Notes under the pieces: generated by a model
What the model saw: only the letters and a program-made list of their open reading frames with translations
What the model was told of the DNA's origin: nothing
Databases searched by the model: none
Translations under genes and position numbers: made by a program
Part shown: piece after piece, positions 26,339 to 34,302 of the stretch
How positions within the stretch are numbered: the stretch's first letter is position 1
Layout of the letters: each line of letters opens with the position of its first letter
Assembly (NCBI GenBank): GCA_000690595.2
Contig: JHUT02000002.1
Location: 334,878-398,877 of the forward strand
Length of the DNA stretch: 64,000 nucleotides
From: Natrinema mahii
Lineage (GTDB): Archaea > Halobacteriota > Halobacteria > Halobacteriales > Natrialbaceae
Direction of reading: 5' to 3'

Positions 26339-26623
26339 TTACGCGGCCGCCTCGAACGCGTCGCGGAACGCCGTCGCCTTCTCGCGGACGGTGACCGCCG
26401 CGTCCTCGAGACACTCGAGGGGGTCGGCTCCGCCCTCGGTCTTGATCGTCAGGATCGGCTCGGTCTGGCCGCCCGACTGTTCGGGGTTGACGTCGTAGGT
26501 CGCCGCGCTCACGTCGTCGTGTTCGAGCAAGGCGCCCTTGAGTACGTTCATGAAGGTGTGATCCTCGCCGGCGATCTCGATCGAGAGTTCGTCGTCGGTA
26601 CTCTCGGTGACCCGCAGTTCCAT
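26339..26623 (-). CDS. rpoL: DNA-directed RNA polymerase subunit L (Rpo11)
   Basis: Rpo11/RpoL (94 aa) pairs with Rpo3 (RpoD) in the polymerase assembly platform. The family pattern is plain: [49 protein letters not shown], with the HTF-NVLK-LL block, followed by [21 protein letters not shown] and a C-terminal amphipathic helix. Start ATG 26623 is the only one that gives the conserved N-terminus. Confidence 0.96.
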   Translation of the reverse strand: MELRVTESTDDELSIEIAGEDHTFMNVLKGALLEHDDVSAATYDVNPEQSGGQTEPILTIKTEGGADPLECLEDAAVTVREKATAFRDAFEAAA

Positions 26624-26784
26624 GCTGTATGGGTCCGACCGTCGGCCGCTTGTACCTTTCGAAGCGGCCGTTGTGCGGTCGGTCGCGGCTCCCGCGACGC
26701 CGCCTCGCGGCCGGGGTCGGCCGACACAATGCCGGCGGTTCGCCGAAGGCAAACCACTATAGGTCCCCGTTCGAACCACGCGAC

Positions 26785-28635
26785 ATGGTTTCGGTTGCGG
26801 CCATCGTGACGGTCCTCGTCGCCGCGACGCTGCTCGGGTCGGTCGCGATCGTCAGGCGGCTCCACCGGCCGGCGCGACGCTGGCGCGACCGCCTTCGGTC
26901 GCGGTTCGTCCTCGGCGTGCCGTGGGGCTCGCTGCTCGTGATCGCCGTCGTTCTCGCGGTCTACCTGTTCGTCCAAGACGGGATCACGGACTTCGACGAC
27001 CCGGTGACGATCCCCTTCCGGACGTGGTCGTACTTCTACCCGCTCGGGATGGCAACGGCGTCGTTTGCCCACGCAGGGCCGAGTCATTTGATCGGCAATC
27101 TGGCCGGGACGGTCGTCGTCGCACCGCTCGCCGAGTACGCCTGGGGCCACTACCCGACCGGCGGCGACGCGGCGACCGACGGCGATGCCGGACGGGTCGC
27201 CTCGTGGTACGAAAACCCGCGATTCCGGGCCTTCATCTGCTTTCCCCTGGCCGTCATCGCGGTCGGACTGGTGACGAGCCTGTTCGCGCTCGGGCCCGTG
27301 ATCGGCTTCTCGGGCGTGGTCTTTGCCTTCGCCGGCTTCGCCATCGTCCACTACCCGATCGCGACGATCGTCGCCACGCTCGGCGTGCAGGGTGCCGTCT
27401 TGCGCCTGTACTCCGCGCTGCAGGATCCGATCTACGTCTACACCGCCCAACCCAGTCCCCCGTCGGCACCGTCGTGGGCCGGCATCGCGATTCAGGGCCA
27501 CGCACTGGGCCTCTTCGCCGGGTTCGTCCTCGGGATCGTCCTGCTCGAGCGCCGTGGCCGACGCCCGGACCCGCTGCGGCTCTGGCTGGCCGTCCTCCTG
27601 TTCGGGTTCGCAAAGCGGCTGTGGGCGATCTACTGGTTCGGCGGCGAAAACACGTATCTCCTCTATCAGGGGCCGGGGGTCGTCGTCGTGGCCGTCCTCG
27701 CGCTGGTCGTCACCCTCGCGATCACCGCCTCCGAGCGCCCGGCGATCCCGCGCCGGCTCGCGACGGGGCTCCCCGGATCATCTGGGGGCGCTTCCGAGGG
27801 AGGCAGCGACCGGGCGATCGACCGACCGCTCGAGCTGGCCGGCGACGACGGCGACGAGCGCCCGGTCAGCGGCCGCCTCGAGCGGGTTCGCGAACTCGCC
27901 GGCGGTACCCGGGACCAGGCCGCCGACGGCGGCTCGCTGGCGGCACTGTCCCGAAAGCAGGTCGCGTTCCTCGCGGTGATCGGCGTCCTCGCGCTGCTTG
28001 CCGGCGTCGCCGTCCCCGCCAACTTCCTCGTCGTCGAGGACGCGAGCGCGTCCACGGAGACCGCGGTGCAGATCGAGGATTACACGGTCGAGTACGTCGA
28101 GGGCGTTCCCAACGGACTCGTCTCGGGAATCGGTATCGAGGCCATCGAGAGCGACGAGGGCCTCGAGTCCAGCGGGGTGATCGTCGCCAGCGAGCGCCGC
28201 GAGGTGTGGCTCGAGGCAGTCAGCGCCCAGCGGCTCGCCGTTACCGGCGAGGAGACCGTCTCCGTCGGCGGGGCCGGCTGGCGGGAAGCGGTCCACGTCG
28301 AACGGACCGGCTGGGAACCGGTCGGCAACGACACCGTCTATCAGGTCTGGCTCCGGCCCGAGGGCGGGGACCGACGGCTCGCCCACGAGTCCAACGAGTC
28401 GCGGGCCGAGGCCCGAATCGCCGGACAGAACGTGACGCTCGGCTCCGAGGACGGCGAGTTCGTCCTCGAGGTGACCGGAGACGGACCGGAGCCCGCCACG
28501 ACGGCGATCCCGGCCGCGAACGAGACGGCGACGGCGGGCGGGCTGACGTTCGACCGCGAGAACGAGACAGTCTACGCGGCCGCGGACGGAACGCGGGTCG
28601 CCGTCGCCAGCGAGGAGACGTACAACGGCTACTGA
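26785..28635 (+). CDS. Rhomboid intramembrane serine protease with long C-terminal domain
   Basis: A 616-aa protein. The first 330 residues form a rhomboid core with catalytic Ser176 in GFSG and His239 in [12 protein letters not shown], and the upstream HxxxxHxxxN-type segment [12 protein letters not shown]. After a cytosolic-looking linker rich in Gly/Asp comes another membrane helix ([26 protein letters not shown], about residue 400) and an exported domain of about 200 residues made of beta strands. The start used is the ATG at 26785; longer frames upstream overlap the rpoL promoter. The extracellular domain may bind substrates or sense a signal; this is inference. Confidence 0.9.
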   Translation: MVSVAAIVTVLVAATLLGSVAIVRRLHRPARRWRDRLRSRFVLGVPWGSLLVIAVVLAVYLFVQDGITDFDDPVTIPFRTWSYFYPLGMATASFAHAGPSHLIGNLAGTVVVAPLAEYAWGHYPTGGDAATDGDAGRVASWYENPRFRAFICFPLAVIAVGLVTSLFALGPVIGFSGVVFAFAGFAIVHYPIATIVATLGVQGAVLRLYSALQDPIYVYTAQPSPPSAPSWAGIAIQGHALGLFAGFVLGIVLLERRGRRPDPLRLWLAVLLFGFAKRLWAIYWFGGENTYLLYQGPGVVVVAVLALVVTLAITASERPAIPRRLATGLPGSSGGASEGGSDRAIDRPLELAGDDGDERPVSGRLERVRELAGGTRDQAADGGSLAALSRKQVAFLAVIGVLALLAGVAVPANFLVVEDASASTETAVQIEDYTVEYVEGVPNGLVSGIGIEAIESDEGLESSGVIVASERREVWLEAVSAQRLAVTGEETVSVGGAGWREAVHVERTGWEPVGNDTVYQVWLRPEGGDRRLAHESNESRAEARIAGQNVTLGSEDGEFVLEVTGDGPEPATTAIPAANETATAGGLTFDRENETVYAAADGTRVAVASEETYNGY

Positions 28636-29043
28636 CCCGTTCACCGCGCGGTGGCGCGCGCTGGGCCGCGGTGAACCACCGGTGAACCGCGGGTCGAACT
28701 GTGCGAGGTCTTCGCGAATAGTGCGGGACCAGAGGTCCCGCATACCATGCGAACGGGTGCTTCGCGCCCGTGAGCAGACGTAGTGAGCGAATGGCTCGGA
28801 AGACGCTCGCGTCTTCCGGTGGATGAACGAGCGACGAACGGAGCGAGGGTAGCGCGGAACCGACGGTTCCGCGACCCATACGAACGGCGGCTTCGCCGCC
28901 GTGAGTAGAAATCGGCTGGGGAGGGCGTGGCTATTCCGTGTTGCCAGTAAGAGAAGCGTTTCTGGTTCCAGATTCGGTATCCGCCGGTCTCTCGATGGTT
29001 CGTTTCCCCTCGCGGCGGCGGTGACTGCAGTCGTGGCGACCCC
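28636..29043. other. Gene-free stretch carrying a hairpin cluster
   Basis: Between the convergent rhomboid and METTL5-type genes no protein gene is credible. The first part contains the repeat words GGTGAACC; the middle (28722-28902) is a row of five stem-loops; the end (28903-29043) shows nothing further that I can name. Confidence 0.6.
28722..28902. repeat. Five consecutive perfect or near-perfect hairpins
   Basis: Stems: GCGGGACC/GGTCCCGC at 28723-28741 (loop AGA, extendable by one pair); ACGGGTGC/GCGCCCGT at 28753-28771 (one G-T pair); CGGAAGACG/CGTCTTCCG at 28797-28818; GCGGAACC/GGTTCCGC at 28854-28872 (loop GAC); ACGGCGGC/GCCGCCGT at 28884-28902 (loop TTC). Hairpins 1+2 and 4+5 are joined by similar sequence (CATACCATGCGAACGG versus CCCATACGAACGG) and followed by similar tails (GTGAGCAGA versus GTGAGTAGA), so the cluster contains a diverged duplication. 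It may be an extragenic palindromic repeat element or a structured RNA. Confidence 0.75.
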
Positions 29044-29700
29044 TTACGCTCGAGACGGCCACTCGATCCGGAAGACTTCCGCCTCGAGCGTCGCCTCGGC
29101 CTCGGTGTGGAACTCGAACTGATTCGAAATCGGGAACTCGGCCCGGAACGCGTGGGTCACCTCGCCGCCAGCGTCCGCCGCGTAGGACTCGACGAACTCC
29201 TGACTCCCCTCGTTGTGGATGGTATAGGAGACCGCGGCGATCCCGCTGGCCGTCTCGAGGAACGCCCGGTCGGCGTGGCGGTTGCCCCGCTGGGCACCGA
29301 AGGGCGGATTCGAGAGGACCGTCGCCTCGGTCGTCGCGAATGGATGTCGGCTCACGTCCCCCCGGAGCCACTCGATGGCCCGATCACTGTCGCCGGCGGC
29401 CCCCTCGCCCTCGATCGCGGTCCGTTCGTTCTCCCGTGCCAGCGCGAGCGCGTCCGGATCGACGTCGATCCCCGCGACCCGGTCGGCACCGGCCAGCGAC
29501 GCCGCGATCGCGAGCATCCCGGTCCCGGTCCCCAGATCGATCACCCGCCGCTCGAGGTCGTCCTGCAGTCCGGCGAGATGGCAGAGGTGGGCGGCCAGTT
29601 CCGCCGGCGTCAGGTACTGCTCGAGAGCGGGCGAGGGGTCGGCGAAGTCCGCGAGCGACTCGAGCCGGCGGGCGAGCGTCCGCCGTGAGGGTCCGGCCAT
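29044..29700 (-). CDS. METTL5-type (RNA) methyltransferase
   Basis: A 218-aa class I SAM-dependent methyltransferase. Motif I is [40 protein letters not shown] and the adenine-methyltransferase motif IV is SNPPFG, as in METTL5, which makes an m6A in the small-subunit rRNA of eukaryotes. The N-terminal [31 protein letters not shown] segment is also METTL5-like. The archaeal target is inferred from family. It starts one base downstream of the preceding gene on the same strand, so the two are surely cotranscribed. Confidence 0.88.
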   Translation of the reverse strand: MAGPSRRTLARRLESLADFADPSPALEQYLTPAELAAHLCHLAGLQDDLERRVIDLGTGTGMLAIAASLAGADRVAGIDVDPDALALARENERTAIEGEGAAGDSDRAIEWLRGDVSRHPFATTEATVLSNPPFGAQRGNRHADRAFLETASGIAAVSYTIHNEGSQEFVESYAADAGGEVTHAFRAEFPISNQFEFHTEAEATLEAEVFRIEWPSRA

Positions 29701-30093
29701 CTACGCCGCGAGCGAGAGCGGGCCCTCAAGTTCGAACGCGAGCCCCTTCCGATCGGCGCGTTCGGCACAGGCCGCGAGCGCGGGACGGACCTTCTCGGGG
29801 TCGGCGACGTCGCCGACGCTGACGGTCACCGTGCCGACGCCGAGGAAGGAGCCGGCGCGGACGTAGCCCCGGATCCGGTCGACCTCCTCCTGGGTCGCCA
29901 GCGAGCAGTCCGCGTCGAAACGCGCCTCGACGGTCAGCTCAGCGGGGACCATCCCCTCGTCGGACAGGTCGGCCTTGAGATCGCGGAGGTACTCGGGAGC
30001 GGTCGACTCGAGGGTCGCGGCCTCGAGGGCGACGGGGGTCGCGTCGGCGGGCTGACAGCGTTCGATCGCGGGGTCGGGGGACGTCGTACTCAT
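29701..30093 (-). CDS. Small acidic protein of unknown function upstream of the METTL5-type gene
   Basis: A 130-aa soluble protein, unrecognised. The first 25 residues are variable; the middle (ALEAATLESTAPEYLRDLKADLSDEGMVPAELTVEARFDADCSLATQEEVDRIRGYVRAGSFLGVGTVTVSVGDVADPEKV) alternates helices and strands and has one Cys; the C-terminus is helical (RPALAACAERADRKGLAFELEG). It is translationally coupled to the METTL5-type gene (stop at 29701, next ATG at 29700). A pair of direct repeats sits at its start (separate entry). Possibly an accessory factor of the methyltransferase. Confidence 0.65.
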   Translation of the reverse strand: MSTTSPDPAIERCQPADATPVALEAATLESTAPEYLRDLKADLSDEGMVPAELTVEARFDADCSLATQEEVDRIRGYVRAGSFLGVGTVTVSVGDVADPEKVRPALAACAERADRKGLAFELEGPLSLAA

Positions 30094-30097
30094 CACT

Positions 30098-30120
30098 CTT
30101 GCATACATGGCTTGCATACA
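30098..30120. repeat. Two 10-bp direct repeats at the promoter
   Basis: CTTGCATACA occurs at 30098-30107 and again at 30111-30120, separated by TGG, directly upstream of the ATG at 30093 on the minus strand and overlapping the expected TATA position. The 13-nt period is a little more than one helical turn, so it could be a tandem protein-binding site. Confidence 0.55.
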
Positions 30121-30289
30121 AAAAGCTTGTTGAATGCGTAGTAGTAATACATGGCCGCAAGCCGGTCCGGTATCGTCCCGGTGTGACGACGGCCGCGGCC
30201 GCCCCATCTCGGGCGAACGGCCGCCTCCGACGTTTCCGTTTCGCGATAGGTTCGAATAGAGTTAAGGCCGGCCCGTGAAAGTATCAGGT

Positions 30290-30460
30290 ATGGACGACTG
30301 TCCGCGGTGTGGGGGAGCGATCGAGGAACTCTCGCTCGGCGACGCGTCCACGGTCACGTGTCCCCACTGTGGGTTCGCCGACGTTCCCGTCGAACACCAG
30401 CCGGTCGGCGAGGACCCCGAATCCTGGCGGGACGCGTTCAACCGCTTTTACGAGGAGTAG
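30290..30460 (+). CDS. Small zinc-ribbon protein
   Basis: A 56-aa protein with a single CPRC-x(15)-CPHC zinc ribbon (Cys4, Cys7, and CPHCG near residue 24) followed by an acidic amphipathic helix (EDPESWRDAFNRFYEE). Many such one-ribbon proteins occur in haloarchaea and most have no known role. The ATG at 30290 is preferred; a GTG 15 nt upstream is possible. Confidence 0.75.
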   Translation: MDDCPRCGGAIEELSLGDASTVTCPHCGFADVPVEHQPVGEDPESWRDAFNRFYEE

Positions 30461-30518
30461 CGACTCGAGTCGGGACTACGCGATCGCGTCGCCGAAAAAT
30501 CGAACGCCGAGTCCGGCG

Positions 30519-31556
30519 CTATTCGTTCGCGGCCGCCGCTTCCGCTTCCTCGTCGTCGCTGCCGCCGTCGTGATCGACGTCCTCGTCGGAGCGGGCCGCG
30601 ACCAGCCCACCGCGAGCGACGCTGTACAGCGGTTCGTTCGCGTGGGTCACGCCGCTAATCGAGAACGGAATGTTCGCCTCCTCGAGGTGGTCCTTGAACA
30701 GGGCCTCGAAGCCGCTCGGGCTGGAGGTGCCGCCGGTGACGACGACGGGGACGTCGAGGCCTTCCTCGACGTCTTCCTCGTCGACCTCCTTGACGATGTT
30801 CTCGATGACGTAGTCGAGCAGGTTCTCGTAGTAGATCGAGAGCGCCCCCTCGACGCCGCCAACGTCGGTCGTGAAGTCGAGTTCGAAGTCGTCTTCCTTG
30901 ATCGAGGTGACCTTGTCGACGGGCGTGCCCGTCGCGCGGGCTGCTTGCTCGTCGACCCAGTCGCCACCGCGGGCGACGGAGAACTTCATGACCGGCACCG
31001 CGTAGTAGGCCAGACAGACGTTCGTCATCCCGGCACCGAACGAGATCCCGAGACCGGTGAAGTTGTTGTCCGCGAGTTCGGAGTAGATGACGGACATCCC
31101 CTCGTTGATGGGCTCGGCGTCGTAGCCCATGTCGTCGAGGAAGGACTCGATCGTCTTCTGGTGATACAGCGTCGAAAGGTCGGAGTCGATCGGGTCCGCG
31201 GGCGTCGAGAAGTAGAGCTTCTCGTCCGGATACGCGGGCTCGCCGACGACCTGCTCGATGATGAGTTTCATCATCGGGATCGCGCTCTGCTCGTCGTTCG
31301 AGAGGATCCCGTGTTTCATCGGCCGACGGGTCTCCTTGTTGAAGATGTTCGCGAAGTTCAGGGCGTCGTCGCCGACGACGTAGACCTTGTCGTCCTTGCG
31401 AATGTGCAGTACTTCGCTTCGCGAGAGCATCTGCTCGGCCATGTCCGAGTACTCGATCTCGACGAAGGAGTTACGCTGTTGCACGAAAACCGTGTCGTTC
31501 CCATCCTGTTGTGCCGACAGGATGTTCATCGTACCGACGTCCAGGCCTTTGGCCAT
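30519..31556 (-). CDS. Actin-family protein, salactin/volactin type
   Basis: A 345-aa member of the actin/Hsp70/FtsA-type ATPase superfamily. Visible nucleotide-binding motifs are phosphate-1 in [13 protein letters not shown] (residues 4-16), phosphate-2 in [18 protein letters not shown] (about 168-185) and the adenosine motif [13 protein letters not shown] (about 271-283). In halophilic archaea, relatives called salactin (Halobacterium) and volactin (Haloferax) make dynamic filaments that affect cell shape, and this protein resembles them in length and N-terminus. The acidic tail (residues about 320-345) is typically haloarchaeal. A TTTATAA-like box at 31580-31587 lies 28 nt before the ATG, so it has its own leaderless promoter. 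It follows a CdpA-like gene on the same strand. Confidence 0.8.
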   Translation of the reverse strand: MAKGLDVGTMNILSAQQDGNDTVFVQQRNSFVEIEYSDMAEQMLSRSEVLHIRKDDKVYVVGDDALNFANIFNKETRRPMKHGILSNDEQSAIPMMKLIIEQVVGEPAYPDEKLYFSTPADPIDSDLSTLYHQKTIESFLDDMGYDAEPINEGMSVIYSELADNNFTGLGISFGAGMTNVCLAYYAVPVMKFSVARGGDWVDEQAARATGTPVDKVTSIKEDDFELDFTTDVGGVEGALSIYYENLLDYVIENIVKEVDEEDVEEGLDVPVVVTGGTSSPSGFEALFKDHLEEANIPFSISGVTHANEPLYSVARGGLVAARSDEDVDHDGGSDDEEAEAAAANE

Positions 31557-31579
31557 GTGTGGGCAAGGCCACCGACGGA

Positions 31580-31587
31580 TTATAAAT
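31580..31587 (-). promoter_or_regulatory. TATA box of the actin-homologue gene
   Basis: On the minus strand ATTTATAAT, centred about 28 nt before the ATG at 31556. Between this and the preceding gene an inverted repeat ATTAATTC (31596-31603) and GAATTAAT (31628-31635) may act as a terminator or as a regulator site. Confidence 0.6.
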
Positions 31588-31595
31588 CTATGTGC

Positions 31596-31635
31596 ATTAA
31601 TTCCTCTCTTTACCGCTTCCGAAGTAAGAATTAAT
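31596..31635. terminator. AT-rich inverted repeat after the CdpA-like gene
   Basis: ATTAATTC and GAATTAAT face each other over 24 nt, with extra pairing GTA/TAC inside. It sits 20-60 nt after the stop of the CdpA-like gene and before the actin promoter. A terminator is suggested by position only. Confidence 0.3.
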
Positions 31636-31653
31636 TACTGTCGTTCGGTCGCG

Positions 31654-32574
31654 TTAATCCCGTTTTACCAGCGAACGAACCCGATTTAGCAACCCTTCGA
31701 CGGGTTTTCTGACGCGCTCGGTGGCGCTCTCCTCGTCGGCCGTCGCGAGTTCCTCCGCGCGTTGCTGCTCGCGCAGTTCCTTGAGCTTCGCCGTCTGGTC
31801 GTCGACCGTCGAACTCGAGGTGGTCTGTTTCGTCTCGCCGCCTTTCAGCCCCTTGAGCCCGGCGACCTGCTGGTCGACGCCCGAGGAACGGGTCGTCGTG
31901 GTGCCGGCGTCGGTGTCGACGCTGACCCCGTCGAAGTCGTCGCTCGAGAAGTTCAGTCGCTTGTGTTCGGTCTTCTCGACGCCGCCCCACGAGAGTTCGA
32001 CGCCCTCCATCGCGTCGTCGATGTCCTGCTGGATCTCGTCGTCGGTCAGTTCGGGGTCGTCGTCGGCGTCCGCCTCGACCTCGACGGCGTCGGCCTGCTG
32101 GGCCATATCGAGGTAGTGGGCGATCAGGGCCGCCCCGGTCGAGGCGGTGACCGCCGCCAGCCCGACGGCGTAGGTGGCGATGATCGAGACGGTGTAGTCG
32201 TTTCCGTACCCGTTCCAGTCGCCGGGATAGGCCACGAGGAAACCGACGATCGCGACGATCGTCACGGCGACGCCGGCGATCGACGCGTACTGCATCCGCC
32301 GTTCCGACGGCAACAGGACGACGATGCCGAGCATCGTCACGGGCAGTGCCGACATCGCGAGCGCGTACGCGGGTCCGACCCACGCGAAGTAGCCCGCGGT
32401 GCGGGCGTCGTAGGTGGTCCCCCACAGGAAGAGCATCAATCCGACGAGTGCGAGCCCGATCCCGCCGAGGAACAACCCGAACCCGACGTAGACGTCGGTC
32501 CGGTCCTCCGGTTCACCGATGTATCGACGATAGAGGTCGAAGAGATAACCGTCCGCGGCCTGTTCCGCTGCCAT
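31654..32574 (-). CDS. CdpA-like membrane protein (probable cell division)
   Basis: A 306-aa membrane protein. The N-terminal 160 residues have four hydrophobic helices (VYVGFGLFLGGIGLALVGLMLFLWG, FAWVGPAYALAMSALPVTMLGIVVLL, YASIAGVAVTIVAIVGFLVAY, VSIIATYAVGLAAVTASTGAALIAHY), then a long hydrophilic acidic cytoplasmic tail ends in a short helix (DQTAKLKELREQQRAEEL and RKPVEGLLNRVRSLVKRD). This layout matches the haloarchaeal CdpA family (formerly an unknown-function permease-like domain), which links FtsZ to the membrane in Haloferax. That assignment rests on remembered family features and should be confirmed. It shares direction and neighbourhood with the actin homologue. Confidence 0.65.
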   Translation of the reverse strand: MAAEQAADGYLFDLYRRYIGEPEDRTDVYVGFGLFLGGIGLALVGLMLFLWGTTYDARTAGYFAWVGPAYALAMSALPVTMLGIVVLLPSERRMQYASIAGVAVTIVAIVGFLVAYPGDWNGYGNDYTVSIIATYAVGLAAVTASTGAALIAHYLDMAQQADAVEVEADADDDPELTDDEIQQDIDDAMEGVELSWGGVEKTEHKRLNFSSDDFDGVSVDTDAGTTTTRSSGVDQQVAGLKGLKGGETKQTTSSSTVDDQTAKLKELREQQRAEELATADEESATERVRKPVEGLLNRVRSLVKRD

Positions 32575-32771
32575 TAGCCCCCTGTTTACACTCCAGTACT
32601 ATGACTGTTGGGACGAAAAACGAAGTCGTCAGGGTCCCCGTCCCGACTGATCGGCCGATACGACCGCTCTCGAGGGCGTTCCAGTTGGATACGCGCCGAT
32701 ACGTGTAAACTGTAGTGGTGGCAGCCATAGTTTGAGATCCGAGCCGAAAGCAGAGCGGACCAGCGAGAGCA

Positions 32772-32981
32772 ATGACCGACGCACAGCGACCCGTTCTCGT
32801 CGCGGCCACCGATCCCGACGCGGTCACCGCGTACCGCTCGTGGCTCACGGGACAGTGCCGGGTCGAGACGACGACCGACGGCGAGGACTTCCGGACCGGG
32901 TTCGGGACCTGCACTGACGACGGGCCCGCCTGCACTGACGACAGGCCCGCTCGAGCCGAGGGGGTCCGCGAGCGGTCGTGA
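32772..32981 (+). pseudogene. Truncated response-regulator receiver domain (stub)
   Basis: Only the first part of a receiver domain is left: RPVLVAATDPDAVTAYRSWLTGQCRVETTTDGED resembles the start of haloarchaeal HalX-type receivers (VLVVDDEP...AYA-WL...Y-V-TA--GEE), although the usual acidic pair is replaced by AATD. The phosphoacceptor aspartate and the rest of the fold are missing. The 69-residue frame continues into an unrelated tail containing a 21-bp tandem duplication (32909-32929 and 32930-32950; peptides CTDDGPA and CTDDRPA). It may be a decaying gene or a short expressed peptide. A TACGTGTAAAC element precedes it. Confidence 0.55.
32909..32950 (+). repeat. 21-bp in-frame tandem duplication
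   Basis: CTGCACTGACGACGGGCCCGC and the adjoining copy differ by one base (G to A). It adds seven codons to the truncated receiver gene. Confidence 0.8.
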
Positions 32982-33034
32982 CCCGGTCCACCAGAAGCGT
33001 CGGCGTTATACGTTCGTGGGCGCAAGCAGTGCTA

Positions 33035-34084
33035 ATGAGTCAGGAGTCGGAGTACACTGACGGGGACCTCCGGAACACCGGAATGCAGCTCAAACACGAC
33101 CGGGAGTGGGACTACGAACTCGAGACGATCGTCGACGCGATCGAGGAGCGAGACGCCACGAAGGTCGGCCTGCAGTTCCCCGAGGGACTGAAGCGGCGGG
33201 GCCCGGCCGTCGCCGACGACCTCCGGGAACTCGCCGGCGACGACGTGACGTTCATGCTCTCGGGCCAGCCGTGTTACGGTGCCTGTGACCTCGACACCTA
33301 TCTGATGAAACGCACCGACGTGTTCGTTCACTTCGGCCACTCGCCGATGAAGGACACGGACAAGGTGATCTACGTGCCGCTGTTCTCCAACGTCGAGGTC
33401 ACGCCGATCATGGAGGACGCCCTCGACACCCTCGAGCCGCCCGAGGAGACCGAAGACGTCGGTCTCGTGACGACCGCCCAGCACATGAACCGCTACGAGG
33501 AGATGGCCGCGTTCTTGGAGGAGCGAGGCTACGAGGTTCACAGCCGCCGCGGCGACGAACGGCTGACCCACGAGGGCCAGGTACTGGGCTGTAACTACGC
33601 GAGTGCGGACGTGCCCGCCGATCAGGTCCTCTACGTCGGCGGCGGCAAGTTCCATCCCCTGGGACTGGCCATGGAGTATCCCGAGAAACACGTCGTCATC
33701 GCCGACCCCGTCAACAACGTCGTCACCGTCGCCGACACGGAGAAGTTCATGAAACAGCGCTACGGCGCCGTCCACCGCGCGATGGACGCCGAGAAGTGGG
33801 GCGTCATCTTCTGTACCAAGATCGGCCAGGGACGGTGGGAACAGGCCCAGGAGATCCTCGAGGACAACGACGACGCCTACCTCATCACGATGGACGAGGT
33901 GACGCCGGACCGCCTGCGGAACTTCGACATGGACGCGTTCGTCAACACCGGCTGTCCGCGGATCACGACCGACGACGGGCCGCAGTTCCACAAGCCGATG
34001 CTCACGCCCGGCGAGTACGAGATCGCGGTCGGCAACAAGCCCCTCGACGAACTCTCCTTCGACACGTTCCACGGCACCTGGTAG
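33035..34084 (+). CDS. dph2: Diphthamide biosynthesis protein, radical-SAM-like Dph2 (archaeal)
   Basis: Transfers the 3-amino-3-carboxypropyl group of SAM to a histidine of elongation factor 2, first step of diphthamide formation. The 349-aa archaeal enzyme is a homodimer with a 4Fe-4S cluster held by three cysteines far apart in sequence: candidates here are Cys84 (or Cys80) in SGQPCYGACD, Cys186 in VLGCNYAS and Cys307 in NTGCPRIT. GTTATACG near 33004-33011 is the likely TATA box for a leaderless transcript. Confidence 0.94.
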   Translation: MSQESEYTDGDLRNTGMQLKHDREWDYELETIVDAIEERDATKVGLQFPEGLKRRGPAVADDLRELAGDDVTFMLSGQPCYGACDLDTYLMKRTDVFVHFGHSPMKDTDKVIYVPLFSNVEVTPIMEDALDTLEPPEETEDVGLVTTAQHMNRYEEMAAFLEERGYEVHSRRGDERLTHEGQVLGCNYASADVPADQVLYVGGGKFHPLGLAMEYPEKHVVIADPVNNVVTVADTEKFMKQRYGAVHRAMDAEKWGVIFCTKIGQGRWEQAQEILEDNDDAYLITMDEVTPDRLRNFDMDAFVNTGCPRITTDDGPQFHKPMLTPGEYEIAVGNKPLDELSFDTFHGTW

Positions 34085-34243
34085 CGCTTCGCCGTCGCTC
34101 TCCCCACGGCGTCGACGCGTCTCGGGCTCGTCTGACTATCGATAGAACGAACATTCGTTTCGGAGGGATCGAAATAGCTTGCTACGTTCTCGCCAAAATA
34201 GCAGTAAATAGCGGAATGTAAATCGAAATGGCCATAATAACAT

Positions 34244-34264
34244 ACTGATTCCAAATCAGTTTGG
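34244..34264. promoter_or_regulatory. Overlapping palindromes upstream of a tandem wHTH gene
   Basis: ACTGATT-CCA-AATCAGT (34244-34260) overlaps CCAAA-TCAG-TTTGG (34251-34264). They lie just upstream of a TATA-like TCTTTTGCC (about 34271-34279) for the gene at 34303, a placement expected for an operator. Confidence 0.5.
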
Positions 34265-34302
34265 AAGAGGTCTTTTGCCCGTTAGTCACCGACCAGTAGT
34301 CG

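Noticed and set aside
25299-26729. 476-codon minus-strand frame opposite the zinc-ribbon gene
   Set aside because: The plus-strand gene has two clear zinc ribbons and a membrane helix; the antisense frame is low complexity.
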